A DNA stretch of 64,000 nt, taken from contig NZ_RJAC01000031.1 in NCBI RefSeq assembly GCF_003999975.1, forward strand, positions 1-64,000, written 5' to 3'. The notes beneath the pieces are model-generated. The model was given only the letters and a program-made list of their open reading frames with translations. It had not been told where the DNA came from and searched no databases. This document shows positions 25,420 through 34,175 of the stretch, one piece after another. The translations under genes were made by a program, and so were the position numbers. The first letter of the stretch is position 1, and every line of letters starts with the position of its first letter. This DNA is from Actinoplanes solisilvae (GTDB lineage: Bacteria > Actinomycetota > Actinomycetes > Mycobacteriales > Micromonosporaceae).

Positions 25420-25460
25420 CGGATGTCCGCCGTGGAGGTGCGCTTTCCCCAGGCATCTCC

Positions 25461-25466
25461 TAGCGT
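25461..25466 (+). promoter_or_regulatory. -10 box of a leaderless promoter (TAGCGT)
   Basis: TAGCGT lies 7 nt before GTG 25474 and decides the start of the following small gene against an upstream in-frame ATG at 25423. Confidence 0.55.
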
Positions 25467-25473
25467 CGATGGT

Positions 25474-25788
25474 GTGCCGGAGGAACCGAACATCGGTCGG
25501 GCACCCGTGGGGCGCCCGCCGAAAGGGCGTGCACGGGTCGGACGCGCGGTGGGCAAGGCACAACTCCCCGAGCACGCCAAGACCGAGATGTTCGAGGTCG
25601 GCGAGCACGGGCCGCCGCCGGTCTTCGTCGACCCGTCCGGGGGCCGCCGGCGGTGGATCAGGCGTACGGCGTACGCGGTCGGGTTGCTCCTGGTCCTGGC
25701 TCTGATCGCCGTCTGGGTGACCCAGCTCGCCGATCCGACCCGGCCGCCGGCGCCGTGCCCGAGCGCCGCCCCCGGCCGGGCCTGCTGA
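25474..25788 (+). CDS. small single-pass membrane protein upstream of the deacetylase-synthase
   Basis: A 104-residue protein with a basic, proline-rich N-terminal half, one membrane segment (A-Y-A-V-G-L-L-L-V-L-A-L-I-A-V-W-V) at about 67-84 and a short proline/cysteine tail. GTG 25474 is chosen for its leaderless promoter. The stop lies two bases before the GTG of the fused polysaccharide deacetylase-synthase, so they form an operon. Small membrane partners are common for processive glycan synthases (for example the PgaD type), but this protein shows no similarity I can name. Confidence 0.7.
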   Translation: MPEEPNIGRAPVGRPPKGRARVGRAVGKAQLPEHAKTEMFEVGEHGPPPVFVDPSGGRRRWIRRTAYAVGLLLVLALIAVWVTQLADPTRPPAPCPSAAPGRAC

Positions 25789-25790
25789 CG

Positions 25791-27980
25791 GTGACCGTCT
25801 ACCGAGCCACCCCGCCGCCCCGCGATCCCGGCGAGTCGACCGCCCGGCTGACTCCCGTGCGGCGCAAGCGGCGGATCCGGAGGCGCCGGGTGATGGCGGG
25901 CGGGCTCGCATTGACCGTCCTGTTGCTGCTGGCGACGGTCATCCTGGTCTCGGTCTACACCGACGCCGGGTTCAGCCCCGACGGCACCAGCCCCACCTCG
26001 ACCGAGAACAAGCAGGTCCCGAAGGGGGTTCGCGAGGGCGGTCCGGTGATCGACCTGACCGGCCAGGGCGACCTGCGCACGTACGGGATGCCGGCGCGCA
26101 CGATCGCGCTGACGTTCGACGACGGCCCCGATCCGGAGTGGACGCCGCACATCCTCGACGTGCTGGCCAAGCATCGCGCCCCGGCCACGTTCTTCGTCGT
26201 CGGCTCGCAGGTCGCCCGCCACCCCGAGCTGACCGAGCGAATCGCCCGCGAGGGGCACGAGCTGGGCGGTCACACGTTCACCCACCCCGACCTGGCCGAG
26301 CTGCCCGAGTGGCGCCGCGAGATGGAGAACTCGCAGACCCAGCTGGCCATCGCCCACGCCACCGGCCGTTCCACCCGCCTGATGCGCCCGCCCTATTCGT
26401 CCTTCGCCGACGCCCTCACCGACAAGGACTGGGAGACCGTACGGGCGGTGGGCGCGCAGGGCTATCTGACGGTGCTCGACACGATGGACAGCGAGGACTG
26501 GAAGCGCCCCGGCGCCGACGCGATCGTCCGCAACCTCACCCCGAAGGACAACGCCGGTCAGATCGTGCTGCTGCACGACGCGGGCGGCGACCGTTCCCAG
26601 ACCGTCGCCGCGCTCGACCGGCTCATCCCGCTGCTGCAGGAGCGCGGGTTCCGTTTCACCACGATCAGCGCCGGGATCGGTGGCCGGCTCAACCCGGCCG
26701 CCGCCGACGACACGGTGTGGCGGGGCCGGGCGCTGGTGTGGACCGTGCACGTCGCCGACGCCGTACTGACCCTGCTCTGGGTTCTGTTGATCACCGCCGG
26801 CGGCCTCATCGTCGTACGCACCCTGATCCTCTTCGCCTTCGCCTGGCGGCACTCAAGACACCGGCGCTCACCCCAATGGTCGTGGGGTCTGCCGGTGACC
26901 CAGCCGGTGACGATCGTCGTGCCGGCCTACAACGAAGAGAAAACCATCGGCCCAGCCGTACGATCCCTCGCGCGCAGCGCCCATCCCGGAGTGGAGGTGC
27001 TGGTCATCGACGACGGCTCGACCGACGGCACGGCGGCCGCGGTGCAGCGGCTCGACCTGGGCAACGTCCGCGTCGTGCGCATCCCCAACGGCGGCAAGGC
27101 GCACGCGCTCAACGCCGGGGTGCGGCTGTCGCGCAACGACCTGATCGTGATGGTCGACGCCGACACGGTGGTCGAGACCGACGCGATCCACCGGCTCGTG
27201 CAGCCGTTCGCCGACCCGTTGGTGGGAGCCGTCGCGGGCAACGTCAAGGTCGGCAACCGGCGCGGGCTGATCGGCAAGTGGCAGCACATCGAGTACGTGA
27301 TCGGGTTCAACCTGGACCGGCGGCTGTACGACACGTTCGGCTGCATCCCGACCATCCCCGGCGCGCTGGGCGGCTTCCGCCGCTCGGCGCTGACCGAGTC
27401 GGGCGGGCTCAGCACCGACACGCTGGCCGAGGACACCGACCTGACCATCGCGATCCACCGGGCCGGCTGGCGGGTGGTCTACCAGGAGGAGGCCCGCGCC
27501 TACACCGAGGCCCCGGCGACCCTGAAGGAATTGTGGAAGCAGCGCTACCGCTGGAGCTACGGCACGATGCAGTCGATGTGGAAACACCGGCGGGCCGTCG
27601 TCGACCGGGGCGCGTCGGGCCGGTTCGGCCGCCGCGGGCTGCTGTTCATCGCCCTGTTCAGCGTGCTGCTTCCGCTGCTCGCCCCGCTGATCGACCTGAT
27701 GGCGCTCTACGGCCTGCTCTTCCTCGACCGCGAGATCACGATCATCGGCTGGCTGGCCATGCTGGTCGTGCAGGTGCTGACCGCGGTGCTGGCCTTCCGG
27801 CTCGACCGGGAACCGCTGCGCCCGCTGTGGACCCTGCCGTTGCAGCAGATCGTCTACCGTCAGGTCATGTACCTGGTGCTGCTGCACTCGGCACTGGCCG
27901 CCGTCACCGGCCGGCGGCTCAAATGGCAGACGATCCACCGCACGGGCGACCTCAGCTCGGCGCCCGTTCCCGGACGTTGA
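25791..27980 (+). CDS. fused polysaccharide deacetylase and processive GT2 glycan synthase
   Basis: A 729-residue bifunctional membrane protein. A TM lies at about 32-55. A NodB deacetylase at about 100-290 has all five motifs: T-F-D-D-G, H-T-F-T-H, R-P-P-Y, D-x-x-D-S-E-D-W and L-L-H-D. A long hydrophobic region near 320-350 follows, then a GT2 synthase at about 370-590 with I-D-D-G-S, V-D-A-D-T, A-E-D-T-D and Q-R-Y-R-W, and C-terminal TMs. Topology fits: deacetylase outside, synthase inside. The enzyme probably makes and deacetylates a poly-N-acetylglucosamine-like polymer, as PgaC and PgaB do separately. GTG 25791 is chosen; GTG 25755 would add 12 residues inside the upstream gene. Confidence 0.85.
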   Translation: MTVYRATPPPRDPGESTARLTPVRRKRRIRRRRVMAGGLALTVLLLLATVILVSVYTDAGFSPDGTSPTSTENKQVPKGVREGGPVIDLTGQGDLRTYGMPARTIALTFDDGPDPEWTPHILDVLAKHRAPATFFVVGSQVARHPELTERIAREGHELGGHTFTHPDLAELPEWRREMENSQTQLAIAHATGRSTRLMRPPYSSFADALTDKDWETVRAVGAQGYLTVLDTMDSEDWKRPGADAIVRNLTPKDNAGQIVLLHDAGGDRSQTVAALDRLIPLLQERGFRFTTISAGIGGRLNPAAADDTVWRGRALVWTVHVADAVLTLLWVLLITAGGLIVVRTLILFAFAWRHSRHRRSPQWSWGLPVTQPVTIVVPAYNEEKTIGPAVRSLARSAHPGVEVLVIDDGSTDGTAAAVQRLDLGNVRVVRIPNGGKAHALNAGVRLSRNDLIVMVDADTVVETDAIHRLVQPFADPLVGAVAGNVKVGNRRGLIGKWQHIEYVIGFNLDRRLYDTFGCIPTIPGALGGFRRSALTESGGLSTDTLAEDTDLTIAIHRAGWRVVYQEEARAYTEAPATLKELWKQRYRWSYGTMQSMWKHRRAVVDRGASGRFGRRGLLFIALFSVLLPLLAPLIDLMALYGLLFLDREITIIGWLAMLVVQVLTAVLAFRLDREPLRPLWTLPLQQIVYRQVMYLVLLHSALAAVTGRRLKWQTIHRTGDLSSAPVPGR

Positions 27981-28037
27981 CCTTCGTCGTTGGACCGGCG
28001 CGGATAGCCTCGACGTCGTTCGGGTAGAGGAGGTGGC

Positions 28038-29345
28038 ATGCCTGCGCCAGGAGAGATTTTCGGTGGTCGATACCGGCTGGACGAGCGGATCGCGGCCGGT
28101 GGCATGGGCCAGGTCTGGCGGGCCACCGACACGGTGCTCGGCCGGGCCGTGGCGGTCAAGACGCTGCACGCCGACCGGGCGGGCGACCCCGGCTTCCAGG
28201 AACGGTTCCGGCACGAAGCGCGGTCGATGGCCGCACTGCACCACCCGGGCGTGGCCGACGTGTACGACTTCGGCGAGACCGAGGGCGGCACCGACGCCTA
28301 CCTGGTGATGGCCCGCATCGACGGCGAGCCGCTCAACGAGCGCATCGCCGAGCGGGGACGGCTGACCGCGGCCGAGACGATGTCGGTGGTGGCCCAGGCA
28401 GCCCGCGCGCTCGAGGCCGCGCACGAGGCGGGCATCGTGCACCGCGACGTGAAACCCAGCAACCTGATCATCAAGCCCGATGGGACCGTCGTTCTGGTCG
28501 ACTTCGGCGTGGCCCGCTCAGCCGACTCGTCGACGCTGACCGGGGCCCGCGAGGTCGTCGGCACGGCCCTCTACATCGCCCCCGAGCAGGTGTCGAAGGA
28601 GGAGACCGGGCCGCCCGCCGACCTCTACGCGCTGGGCGTGGTCGCCTACCACTGCCTGGCCGGGCAGCCGCCGTTCACCGGCGACAACCCGATCGCGATC
28701 GCGATGCAGCACCTCAACGGCGTGCCACCCGACCTGCCGCCGGACGTTCCGGCCGCCGTACGGGCCGTGGTGCTGCGGGCCATGGAGAAGAACCCGGCCG
28801 ACCGCTTCCCGACCGCCGCCGCGATGGCCGAGGCCGCCGACCGGGCCGTGTCGGGCGGCGACACCACGGCGATCCTGGCCGCGCCCCGCTACGGGGCGGG
28901 CGGCGGTGCCACCCCTGGAACGCTGCCCGACCCGGCTCGACGCCGCACCACCCTCTGGATGGTGACCGCGGGCGTGGCCGTGGTGCTCCTCGCCGCCGCG
29001 GTGACGGCGGGCGTCCTGCTGAACGATCAGGGTGACGGCACCCCCGGCGTCGTCGCGCCGTCGTCGACGGTGCAGAGCTCGGCCGGCACCGGCGACGCCC
29101 CGAAGACCACCTCCACGACGACCCGCCGCCCCACGCGCACCCCGACCACCCGCCCGACCGTGCGCCCGAACCCTAACCCGCAGCCGAACCAGCCGTCGAG
29201 CTCCGGGTCGGAGCAGCCGGGCGATCCCGATCCGGGCGGCTCGGAGTCCGGGGAACCGGAGGAGCCGGAAGAGCCGGAGAACCCCGGCGGCTCGGCCAAC
29301 CCGGGCGGCGGCAACGAGGAGGGCGGCGGCGTCGTCGCCCCGTAG
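28038..29345 (+). CDS. transmembrane Ser/Thr protein kinase (Pkn family)
   Basis: A 435-residue kinase. The catalytic domain (about 10-270) shows the G-rich loop I-A-A-G-G-M-G-Q-V, V-A-V-K, H-R-D-V-K-P-S-N, D-F-G-V-A and A-P-E-Q. After it come one membrane segment (V-V-L-L-A-A-A-V-T-A-G-V-L-L near 315-335) and a disordered outer tail of about 100 residues rich in Thr/Pro/Arg, then Glu/Pro/Gly. No PASTA or other sensor domain is present, so the external signal is unclear. ATG 28038 has a strong GGAGGTGG ribosome site. A terminator follows. It could phosphorylate envelope enzymes such as its neighbour synthase (inference). Confidence 0.9.
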   Translation: MPAPGEIFGGRYRLDERIAAGGMGQVWRATDTVLGRAVAVKTLHADRAGDPGFQERFRHEARSMAALHHPGVADVYDFGETEGGTDAYLVMARIDGEPLNERIAERGRLTAAETMSVVAQAARALEAAHEAGIVHRDVKPSNLIIKPDGTVVLVDFGVARSADSSTLTGAREVVGTALYIAPEQVSKEETGPPADLYALGVVAYHCLAGQPPFTGDNPIAIAMQHLNGVPPDLPPDVPAAVRAVVLRAMEKNPADRFPTAAAMAEAADRAVSGGDTTAILAAPRYGAGGGATPGTLPDPARRRTTLWMVTAGVAVVLLAAAVTAGVLLNDQGDGTPGVVAPSSTVQSSAGTGDAPKTTSTTTRRPTRTPTTRPTVRPNPNPQPNQPSSSGSEQPGDPDPGGSESGEPEEPEEPENPGGSANPGGGNEEGGGVVAP

Positions 29346-29453
29346 CGCGGCCTCGGCGCCATCGTTTCGCTCAGCGAGGTTCGTGCCCGCCGAGCGCACG
29401 AACGTGAGCGGGATCGCGGGCAACACGACGACGAGAAGCGGCAGGCCAGGCCG

Positions 29454-29485
29454 GTAGGAGGGCCACCCACTGGCGGCCCTCCTAC
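29454..29485. terminator. bidirectional hairpin terminator
   Basis: A perfect 11-bp stem, GTAGGAGGGCC with GGCCCTCCTAC, and a 10-nt loop, placed between the convergent kinase and LamG/beta-propeller genes. Confidence 0.65.
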
Positions 29486-29496
29486 GTCGGTGGTGG

Positions 29497-31317
29497 TCAG
29501 CCGATGTGGATCCAGACGTCGTCGAGGGCGCCGTGGTACTGGTCGTTGTTCGGGCCTACGCCCTTGCCGCCCAGGCTGAAGGGCTGGTCCGACTCGATCG
29601 CCAGGGTCTCGGGGATCGCGGTGGTCGTCTTCACCTCGCCGTCGACCAGGACGGCCAGCGTCGGGCCGGTGCGGCGGCACTCGAGGGCGTGCCACTGGTC
29701 GTCGGCGACCGAGGTGCGGCTGCGGGCCACGTACGAGGCCTTCGCGTCGGACAGCACGCAGCTCGGCTTGCCCGTGACCCCGTCCACCTGCAGCTTGTAC
29801 TGCCCGCCGTCGGTCGCGTATCCCTTCTGCAGGATGTTCTGCCCGTCCGGGCCCTTCGTGCCGGCCGGGGCGGTCGCGAGGCGGATGCTCGCGCCGTACC
29901 GCAGGGGTGCGATTCCGGGGTTGAGATCGGGCGTTTCCGAGGCCTGCAGCACGAGTCGCGCGCAGGTCGGGCCGTCACAGCGGCGCGGGAAGGTCAGCGC
30001 CTGCCCGGCGCCGTGCGGCTCCATCGACACCTTCGCGTCGTGGCGCAGGATCGCCCGCAGCAGGTGCTTGTGGCCCGAGCCGTCGTCGAAGGTGCCGTCG
30101 GCGATGGTCGAGTCGAAGTTGTACGACGCCACGGGGCCGTTCGCGGGTGCGTTCTCGGTGCGCGGGGTCACCCCGGAGAACGCCACGTACCGCTTGCGGG
30201 AGACCGAGCTGACCGTGGTGAAGTCGCCGACCGCGCTGATCGAGCCGAGTTGCGCGCTGGCCGCGATCTGGCGGGTGCCGGCCACGCCGTTGGCCTGCGG
30301 CGCCCAGTCGAGCAGGTTGCCCTGGCTGTCGATCGCGGCCAGCTTGCCGCGCGGCACCGAACCGTCGGTGCAGACGCCCTTGACGCCGTTGTTCGTCGTC
30401 GTGCAGGCCTTGTCGAAGTGCCCTCCGACGTACGTCGTGCCGTCGAGCACGGCGATCGCCTGCGCGTCGCCGTCGAAGACGCGTGTCCACCGGGTGGCTC
30501 CGGCCGGGGTGTAGGCGACCGCGCGCCCACCCTGCCCACCGAGCGCGACGTAGACACCCGAGTTGTCGGCCGTGACCGCGAAGACCTGAGACACAGGCTT
30601 GGGTACGAAACCAGGTTCGACCGCGCCCGTCGCGGGGTCCACGGCCGACAGGCGCAGGGTCGAGCTGACCTTGTTCGTACGATGGAAACGCCCGCCGAGG
30701 TAGACCCGCTGGGATGTCACGGCGACGGCGTTGACCACGTCGTCGGTCGTCGGCGCCCACGGGTCGAGTGCACCGGTGCTCAGCGAGAAGGCGGCCAGGT
30801 TGCTGCGGGGCGCGCCGTCGACGGCGGTGATCCGCCCGCCGACGTAGAGCCGTCCGTTCCCGGCGGCGAGCGCGTTGGGCTGACCGAGGACGGTGTGCCG
30901 CATCGGGGTCAGTTCGCCGCTGGTGGCGTTGAACCCGGCGATCGCGTCGCGGGTCGTGCCGTTCACGGTGTCGAAGTCGCCGGCGGCGTAGACGACGTCT
31001 CCGGCGACGGCGATCGCGCGGACGTTCGCGTCGGCGGCGGGTTTCCAGTCGAGCAGCGCCCCGGTGCGGGCGTCGAAGGCGGCGAGGCGGGACCGGGCGT
31101 GGTTCCTGCCGGACACGATCGCGGTGGTGAAGTTGCCGCCGACGTAGACGGTCGATCCGCGGTAGGCGACGGTGTAGACCGGGCCGTTGAACGACGGCGA
31201 CGACGTCGGCTGGGACGTGACCACCTCGGCGATCGCGACGCCGCCCGCCGCGACCGCGACTCCGGCCACGACAACACTCAGGCTACGGCGGAACACACTT
31301 TTTCGGATGTTGGGCAC
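29497..31317 (-). CDS. secreted beta-propeller protein with C-terminal LamG domain
   Basis: A 606-residue secreted protein. The signal peptide is residues 1-30 (basic start, V-V-V-A-G-V-A-V-A-A-G-G-V-A-I-A). About six blades follow to residue 380, with repeats such as V-Y-V-G-G-N-F, V-Y-A-A-G-D-F-D, L-Y-V-G-G-R and V-Y-L-G-G-R-F, typical of delta-60 propeller repeats. Residues about 400-606 form a LamG/concanavalin-like domain with paired cysteines (C-D-G-P-T-C, S-C-V-L, L-E-C-R-R). GTG 31317 is the start; an out-of-frame ATG overlaps it. A related LamG domain lies at 49507-50439. It probably binds glycans outside the cell; ligand unknown. Confidence 0.8.
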   Translation of the reverse strand: MPNIRKSVFRRSLSVVVAGVAVAAGGVAIAEVVTSQPTSSPSFNGPVYTVAYRGSTVYVGGNFTTAIVSGRNHARSRLAAFDARTGALLDWKPAADANVRAIAVAGDVVYAAGDFDTVNGTTRDAIAGFNATSGELTPMRHTVLGQPNALAAGNGRLYVGGRITAVDGAPRSNLAAFSLSTGALDPWAPTTDDVVNAVAVTSQRVYLGGRFHRTNKVSSTLRLSAVDPATGAVEPGFVPKPVSQVFAVTADNSGVYVALGGQGGRAVAYTPAGATRWTRVFDGDAQAIAVLDGTTYVGGHFDKACTTTNNGVKGVCTDGSVPRGKLAAIDSQGNLLDWAPQANGVAGTRQIAASAQLGSISAVGDFTTVSSVSRKRYVAFSGVTPRTENAPANGPVASYNFDSTIADGTFDDGSGHKHLLRAILRHDAKVSMEPHGAGQALTFPRRCDGPTCARLVLQASETPDLNPGIAPLRYGASIRLATAPAGTKGPDGQNILQKGYATDGGQYKLQVDGVTGKPSCVLSDAKASYVARSRTSVADDQWHALECRRTGPTLAVLVDGEVKTTTAIPETLAIESDQPFSLGGKGVGPNNDQYHGALDDVWIHIG

Positions 31318-31416
31318 ATTGCTCGTTAACTACGCTGTCCCGGGCGGGTTGCGCGCCGATCAGGTGGCAAATAGGACCGAAAGGGCGACAGTCATCATCA
31401 ACTGTCGATGCATGGT

Positions 31417-31422
31417 TATGCT
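31417..31422 (+). promoter_or_regulatory. -10 box of a leaderless promoter (TATGCT)
   Basis: TATGCT lies 6 nt before GTG 31429. The same hexamer with near-identical spacing precedes the sensor kinase at 58586. It sets the lipoprotein start downstream of an in-frame ATG at 31408. Confidence 0.55.
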
Positions 31423-31428
31423 GAGCCG

Positions 31429-31857
31429 GTGCCGCGCCGTCGCCTCATCGCCCTCCCGCTGTTCTTGATCAGCGGCGTTCTGCTCGCCGGCTGCGAGATC
31501 GAACTGGCGCCGGGGGCGATCCCGGCCCCGATCAGCATCGCGCCCACCCCGTCGGAGTCGGCGGGGGTGCCGAAGTACGTCTGCTCCCAGACCTACAAGA
31601 TCCTGACCGAGGGCGCTGTGCAGCTGGCCCAGCAGGCGGCCGGGTCCGGGGACGAGACGACGGCCGCGATGAAACAGACGCTCACCGGAATGGCCGCTCA
31701 GGTCGACGAAGAGCTGACCCGGGCGACCGATCCTGGGCTACGGGCTGCGCTGCTGGCCATCAGTGCCGATCTCACCGAGGGCGCTGAGCAGCCGAAGGAT
31801 TATCTCACCGGCGGCTTCGAGACTGTCGGCCAGAGGCTGGACGGCCACTGTGAGTAG
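31429..31857 (+). CDS. small lipoprotein of unknown function
   Basis: A 142-residue lipoprotein from GTG 31429: R-R-R, a hydrophobic stretch and the lipobox L-L-A-G-C, with the lipidated Cys at about residue 22. The mature part has a proline-rich linker and then a helical domain (T-Y-K-I-L-T-E-G-A-V-Q-L-A-Q-Q-A) with cysteines near the start and at the penultimate residue, which may form a disulfide. With this start the signal peptide has the usual short basic n-region; the ATG at 31408 would lengthen it. It is transcribed away from the LamG gene. No family recognised. Confidence 0.8.
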   Translation: MPRRRLIALPLFLISGVLLAGCEIELAPGAIPAPISIAPTPSESAGVPKYVCSQTYKILTEGAVQLAQQAAGSGDETTAAMKQTLTGMAAQVDEELTRATDPGLRAALLAISADLTEGAEQPKDYLTGGFETVGQRLDGHCE

Positions 31858-31941
31858 CGCTCCCCCGGAGCACCATCCCTAACCCCCACCCGCCTCGGGG
31901 ATTGGAGAGGAAGTTACTCCTTGTCAAGCCTGAGCGGGCGG

Positions 31942-32005
31942 TTGTCCACAGGTCAGAGCGCGCGAGCTGTCCACGGAGAAACAGCACGTGGGCAGGCTGC
32001 CCACA
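31942..32005. other. cluster of DnaA-box-like sequences
   Basis: TTGTCCACA at 31942-31950 equals the actinobacterial DnaA-box consensus. CTGTCCACG (31967-31975) and CTGCCCACA (31997-32005) follow in the same orientation at 25 and 30 bp spacing with two mismatches each. The last one is half of a GTGGGCAG/CTGCCCAC inverted repeat (31988-32004), which could instead be a terminator for the lipoprotein or TetR gene. It is not an origin: no dnaA or dnaN genes and no AT-rich stretch are present. Confidence 0.3.
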
Positions 32006-32008
32006 GAT

Positions 32009-32641
32009 TCACGCCTGACCGGCCGGGTCGCCCGAAAGCCGCGTCAACGGCTCGAGGTGGCCGCGCAACGAGATCAGCGCCCGCGTGATCCGATCGAAGT
32101 CCTCGACCTGGAAACCGTTCGTGTTCCCCGGCTTCAGAAACGTCAGCGCCACCCCCACCAGCGCCCCCGCCAGTGATCGCGCCTCGTCGTCCTCGGCCGC
32201 GACCCCCAGCCGTTCGGCGATCACCTCGGCCAGCAGGTCGATCGCCGCCACCGTCTGCTGCAGTTGACGGGCCTGCAGTTCGGGTACCTCCCGGAAGAGC
32301 CGCTGCCGCCGCCGTTCGCTGGCCCACTCGTCCTCGGTGAGCCGCTCGAAGACCTGCCGCATGCTCAGCAGCACCGCCTCGATCACCGGCGTCGACGGCG
32401 GCTGGGCCCGGATCGCGGCCACGACCAGCGGGTCGTAGTCGTCGGTCAGCACGACGTCTTCCTTGGTCGGGAAGTACCGGAAGAACGTGCTCGGCGACAC
32501 CTCGGCCGCCTCGGCGATCTGTTCGACGGTCGTGGCCGCGTACCCCTGCTCGACGAACATCCGCATCGCCGCGTCCCTGATGGCCGCCCGCGTCTTCGCC
32601 TTCTTCCGTTCGCGCAGCCCCGCGGACGCGTCAGTGGTCAT
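32009..32641 (-). CDS. TetR family regulator
   Basis: A 210-residue TetR protein. The helix-turn-helix is at about 38-60 (T-T-V-E-Q-I-A-E-A-A-E-V-S-P-S-T-F-F-R-Y) followed by F-P-T-K-E-D-V, the usual junction. The helical ligand domain has F-L-K-P-G near 180. The gene lies behind the MFS exporter in the same operon, with start ATG overlapping its stop (ATGA), so the regulator is made only when the exporter is. The likely operator is the TGACAG-TAG-CTGTCA palindrome over the MFS promoter. Confidence 0.9.
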   Translation of the reverse strand: MTTDASAGLRERKKAKTRAAIRDAAMRMFVEQGYAATTVEQIAEAAEVSPSTFFRYFPTKEDVVLTDDYDPLVVAAIRAQPPSTPVIEAVLLSMRQVFERLTEDEWASERRRQRLFREVPELQARQLQQTVAAIDLLAEVIAERLGVAAEDDEARSLAGALVGVALTFLKPGNTNGFQVEDFDRITRALISLRGHLEPLTRLSGDPAGQA

Positions 32642-34122
32642 AGCACCGATTCTGCCAGCACCTCCGACTGCGGCTCGGCGGCCCGCCGGGGCATGACGAT
32701 CAGCGCGATCACGACCCCCACCAGCGCGAGTGCTCCCGCCACGAGCAAAGACCGGCTCATCCCGTACGCGAAAGCCTCTCGAACGGTCGAGAGGAGGCTC
32801 GCATCACCGAGCCGGCCCGCGACTGCCACCCCCGACGTGACACTGTCCCCTGCGGCTGAAGGCACCCGCGATCGGTAGGCCGAGTTGAGCACGGTGCCGA
32901 GCACAGCGACCCCGATCGCCCCGCCGACCTGCCGCATGGCCTGCAACAACGCGTTCCCGACGCCGCTGCTGGCCGGGGTCAGCGCCCCGATCGCCGCGTT
33001 CAGCGCCGGCGGCAGGGTCAGCCCCAGCCCGACGCCGGTCACCGTGATCCACACCGCGATGTACCCGTACGACGTGCCGGCTCCGGTCCGTGCGCCCAGC
33101 AGCGACGCGACCGCGATCAGCCCGAGCCCGCCCGCGATCACCACCCGGGCACCGAGCCGCTGGGCCAGCTTCTCGCCGAACCGCGCCCCCACGATGAGCC
33201 CGCCGATGACCGGCAGCAGCCGCAGCCCCGACCCGAACGCGTCCTGACCGCCGACCGCCGAGAAGAGCTGCGGCAGCGAGAACAGCAACCCGAGCATCGC
33301 GAAACTGGCGACGGTCGCGAGCACAGCCCCGCCGGTGAACGCCCGGTTGCGGAACAACGCCAGGTCGACCAGCGGATGTGCCGCCCGTCGCTGCCACCAC
33401 ACGAACCCCGCGAGCAGCCCCAGCCCGGCCGCGACGGTGGCCAGCGATCGCCCGTCCGACCAGCCCCGCTCCCCCGCTTCGATGATCCCGTACGTGACCC
33501 CGGCGAGCCCGCCGGCCGACAGCAGGACACCGGCGACGTCGAGCGGCGAGCGCGTGCCGCGCGACTCGGGCAGCCACAACGCCAGCGCGGCCACGCCCGC
33601 GATCACGACCGGCACGTTGATCAGGAAGACCGAGCCCCACCAGAAGTTGTCCAGCAGCCAGCCGCCCAGCAGCGGCCCGAGCGGAATCCCGAGCGCGCTC
33701 GCCGTCACCCAGATCGACATGGCCCGCGACCGCTCCCCCGCCTCGAAGAGCACGGTCAGCACCGCCCCCGACAGCGGCATGATCACGGCGGCGCCCAGGC
33801 CGAGCACCGCGCGGGCGGCGATCAGCTGCCCCGACGTCTGCGCGTAGGCGCACGCGACCGACGCCGCGCCGAACAGCAGCAGCGCCCCGATCAGCATCTT
33901 CTTGCGCCCGAGCCGGTCGCCGAGCAGCCCGGCCGGCAGCAGCGCGGCGGCGAGAACCAGCAGGTAGGCCGTGGTGAACCACTGCAGGTCCCCGGTCGAG
34001 GCGCCGAGATCGCGGGCCAGGGTGGGCAGCGCGACGCTGAGCACGGTCGTGTCGAGACCGACCGCGAGCGTGCTCAGCGCCATCGCGGCGAGCGCGTACC
34101 AGCGCGAAGTGGAAGTAACCAT
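32638..34122 (-). CDS. DHA2-family (14-TM) MFS drug exporter
   Basis: A 494-residue major facilitator with about fourteen hydrophobic segments. Motif A is G-D-R-L-G-R-K-K-M-L near residue 64, the first segment has L-D-T-T-V-L-S-V-A-L-P, and G-P-L-L-G-G matches motif C near 150. It is similar in type to the exporter at 21878. ATG 34122 is leaderless: TACTGT lies 6 nt upstream, with TTGACA 19 bp further. The following TetR gene is translationally coupled. Likely function: efflux of a drug or toxic metabolite. Confidence 0.9.
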   Translation of the reverse strand: MVTSTSRWYALAAMALSTLAVGLDTTVLSVALPTLARDLGASTGDLQWFTTAYLLVLAAALLPAGLLGDRLGRKKMLIGALLLFGAASVACAYAQTSGQLIAARAVLGLGAAVIMPLSGAVLTVLFEAGERSRAMSIWVTASALGIPLGPLLGGWLLDNFWWGSVFLINVPVVIAGVAALALWLPESRGTRSPLDVAGVLLSAGGLAGVTYGIIEAGERGWSDGRSLATVAAGLGLLAGFVWWQRRAAHPLVDLALFRNRAFTGGAVLATVASFAMLGLLFSLPQLFSAVGGQDAFGSGLRLLPVIGGLIVGARFGEKLAQRLGARVVIAGGLGLIAVASLLGARTGAGTSYGYIAVWITVTGVGLGLTLPPALNAAIGALTPASSGVGNALLQAMRQVGGAIGVAVLGTVLNSAYRSRVPSAAGDSVTSGVAVAGRLGDASLLSTVREAFAYGMSRSLLVAGALALVGVVIALIVMPRRAAEPQSEVLAESVL

Positions 34123-34126
34123 GTTT

Positions 34127-34159
34127 TGACAGTAGCTGTCATTTACTAGTGACTGTCAA
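34127..34159 (-). promoter_or_regulatory. promoter and palindromic operator of the MFS-TetR operon
   Basis: On the minus strand TTGACA (34154-34159) and TACTGT (34129-34134) form a promoter with a 19-bp spacer, 6 nt before the ATG. The palindrome TGACAG-TAG-CTGTCA (34127-34141) covers the -10 box, and a second TGAC-T-GTCA (34150-34158) overlaps the -35 box. Both are good sites for the operon's own TetR. Confidence 0.65.
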
Positions 34160-34163
34160 GTCT

Positions 34164-34169
34164 TAGGAT
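34164..34169 (+). promoter_or_regulatory. -10 box of a leaderless promoter (TAGGAT)
   Basis: TAGGAT lies 6 nt before GTG 34176, divergent from the MFS promoter. The TetR-type half-site at 34150-34158 lies just upstream, so the amidohydrolase may share the regulation. Confidence 0.5.
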
Positions 34170-34175
34170 GGTCAC

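Noticed and set aside
31942..32005. Chromosomal or plasmid replication origin
   Set aside because: Only three DnaA-like sites, no AT-rich unwinding stretch and no dnaA, dnaN, parA or rep gene nearby.
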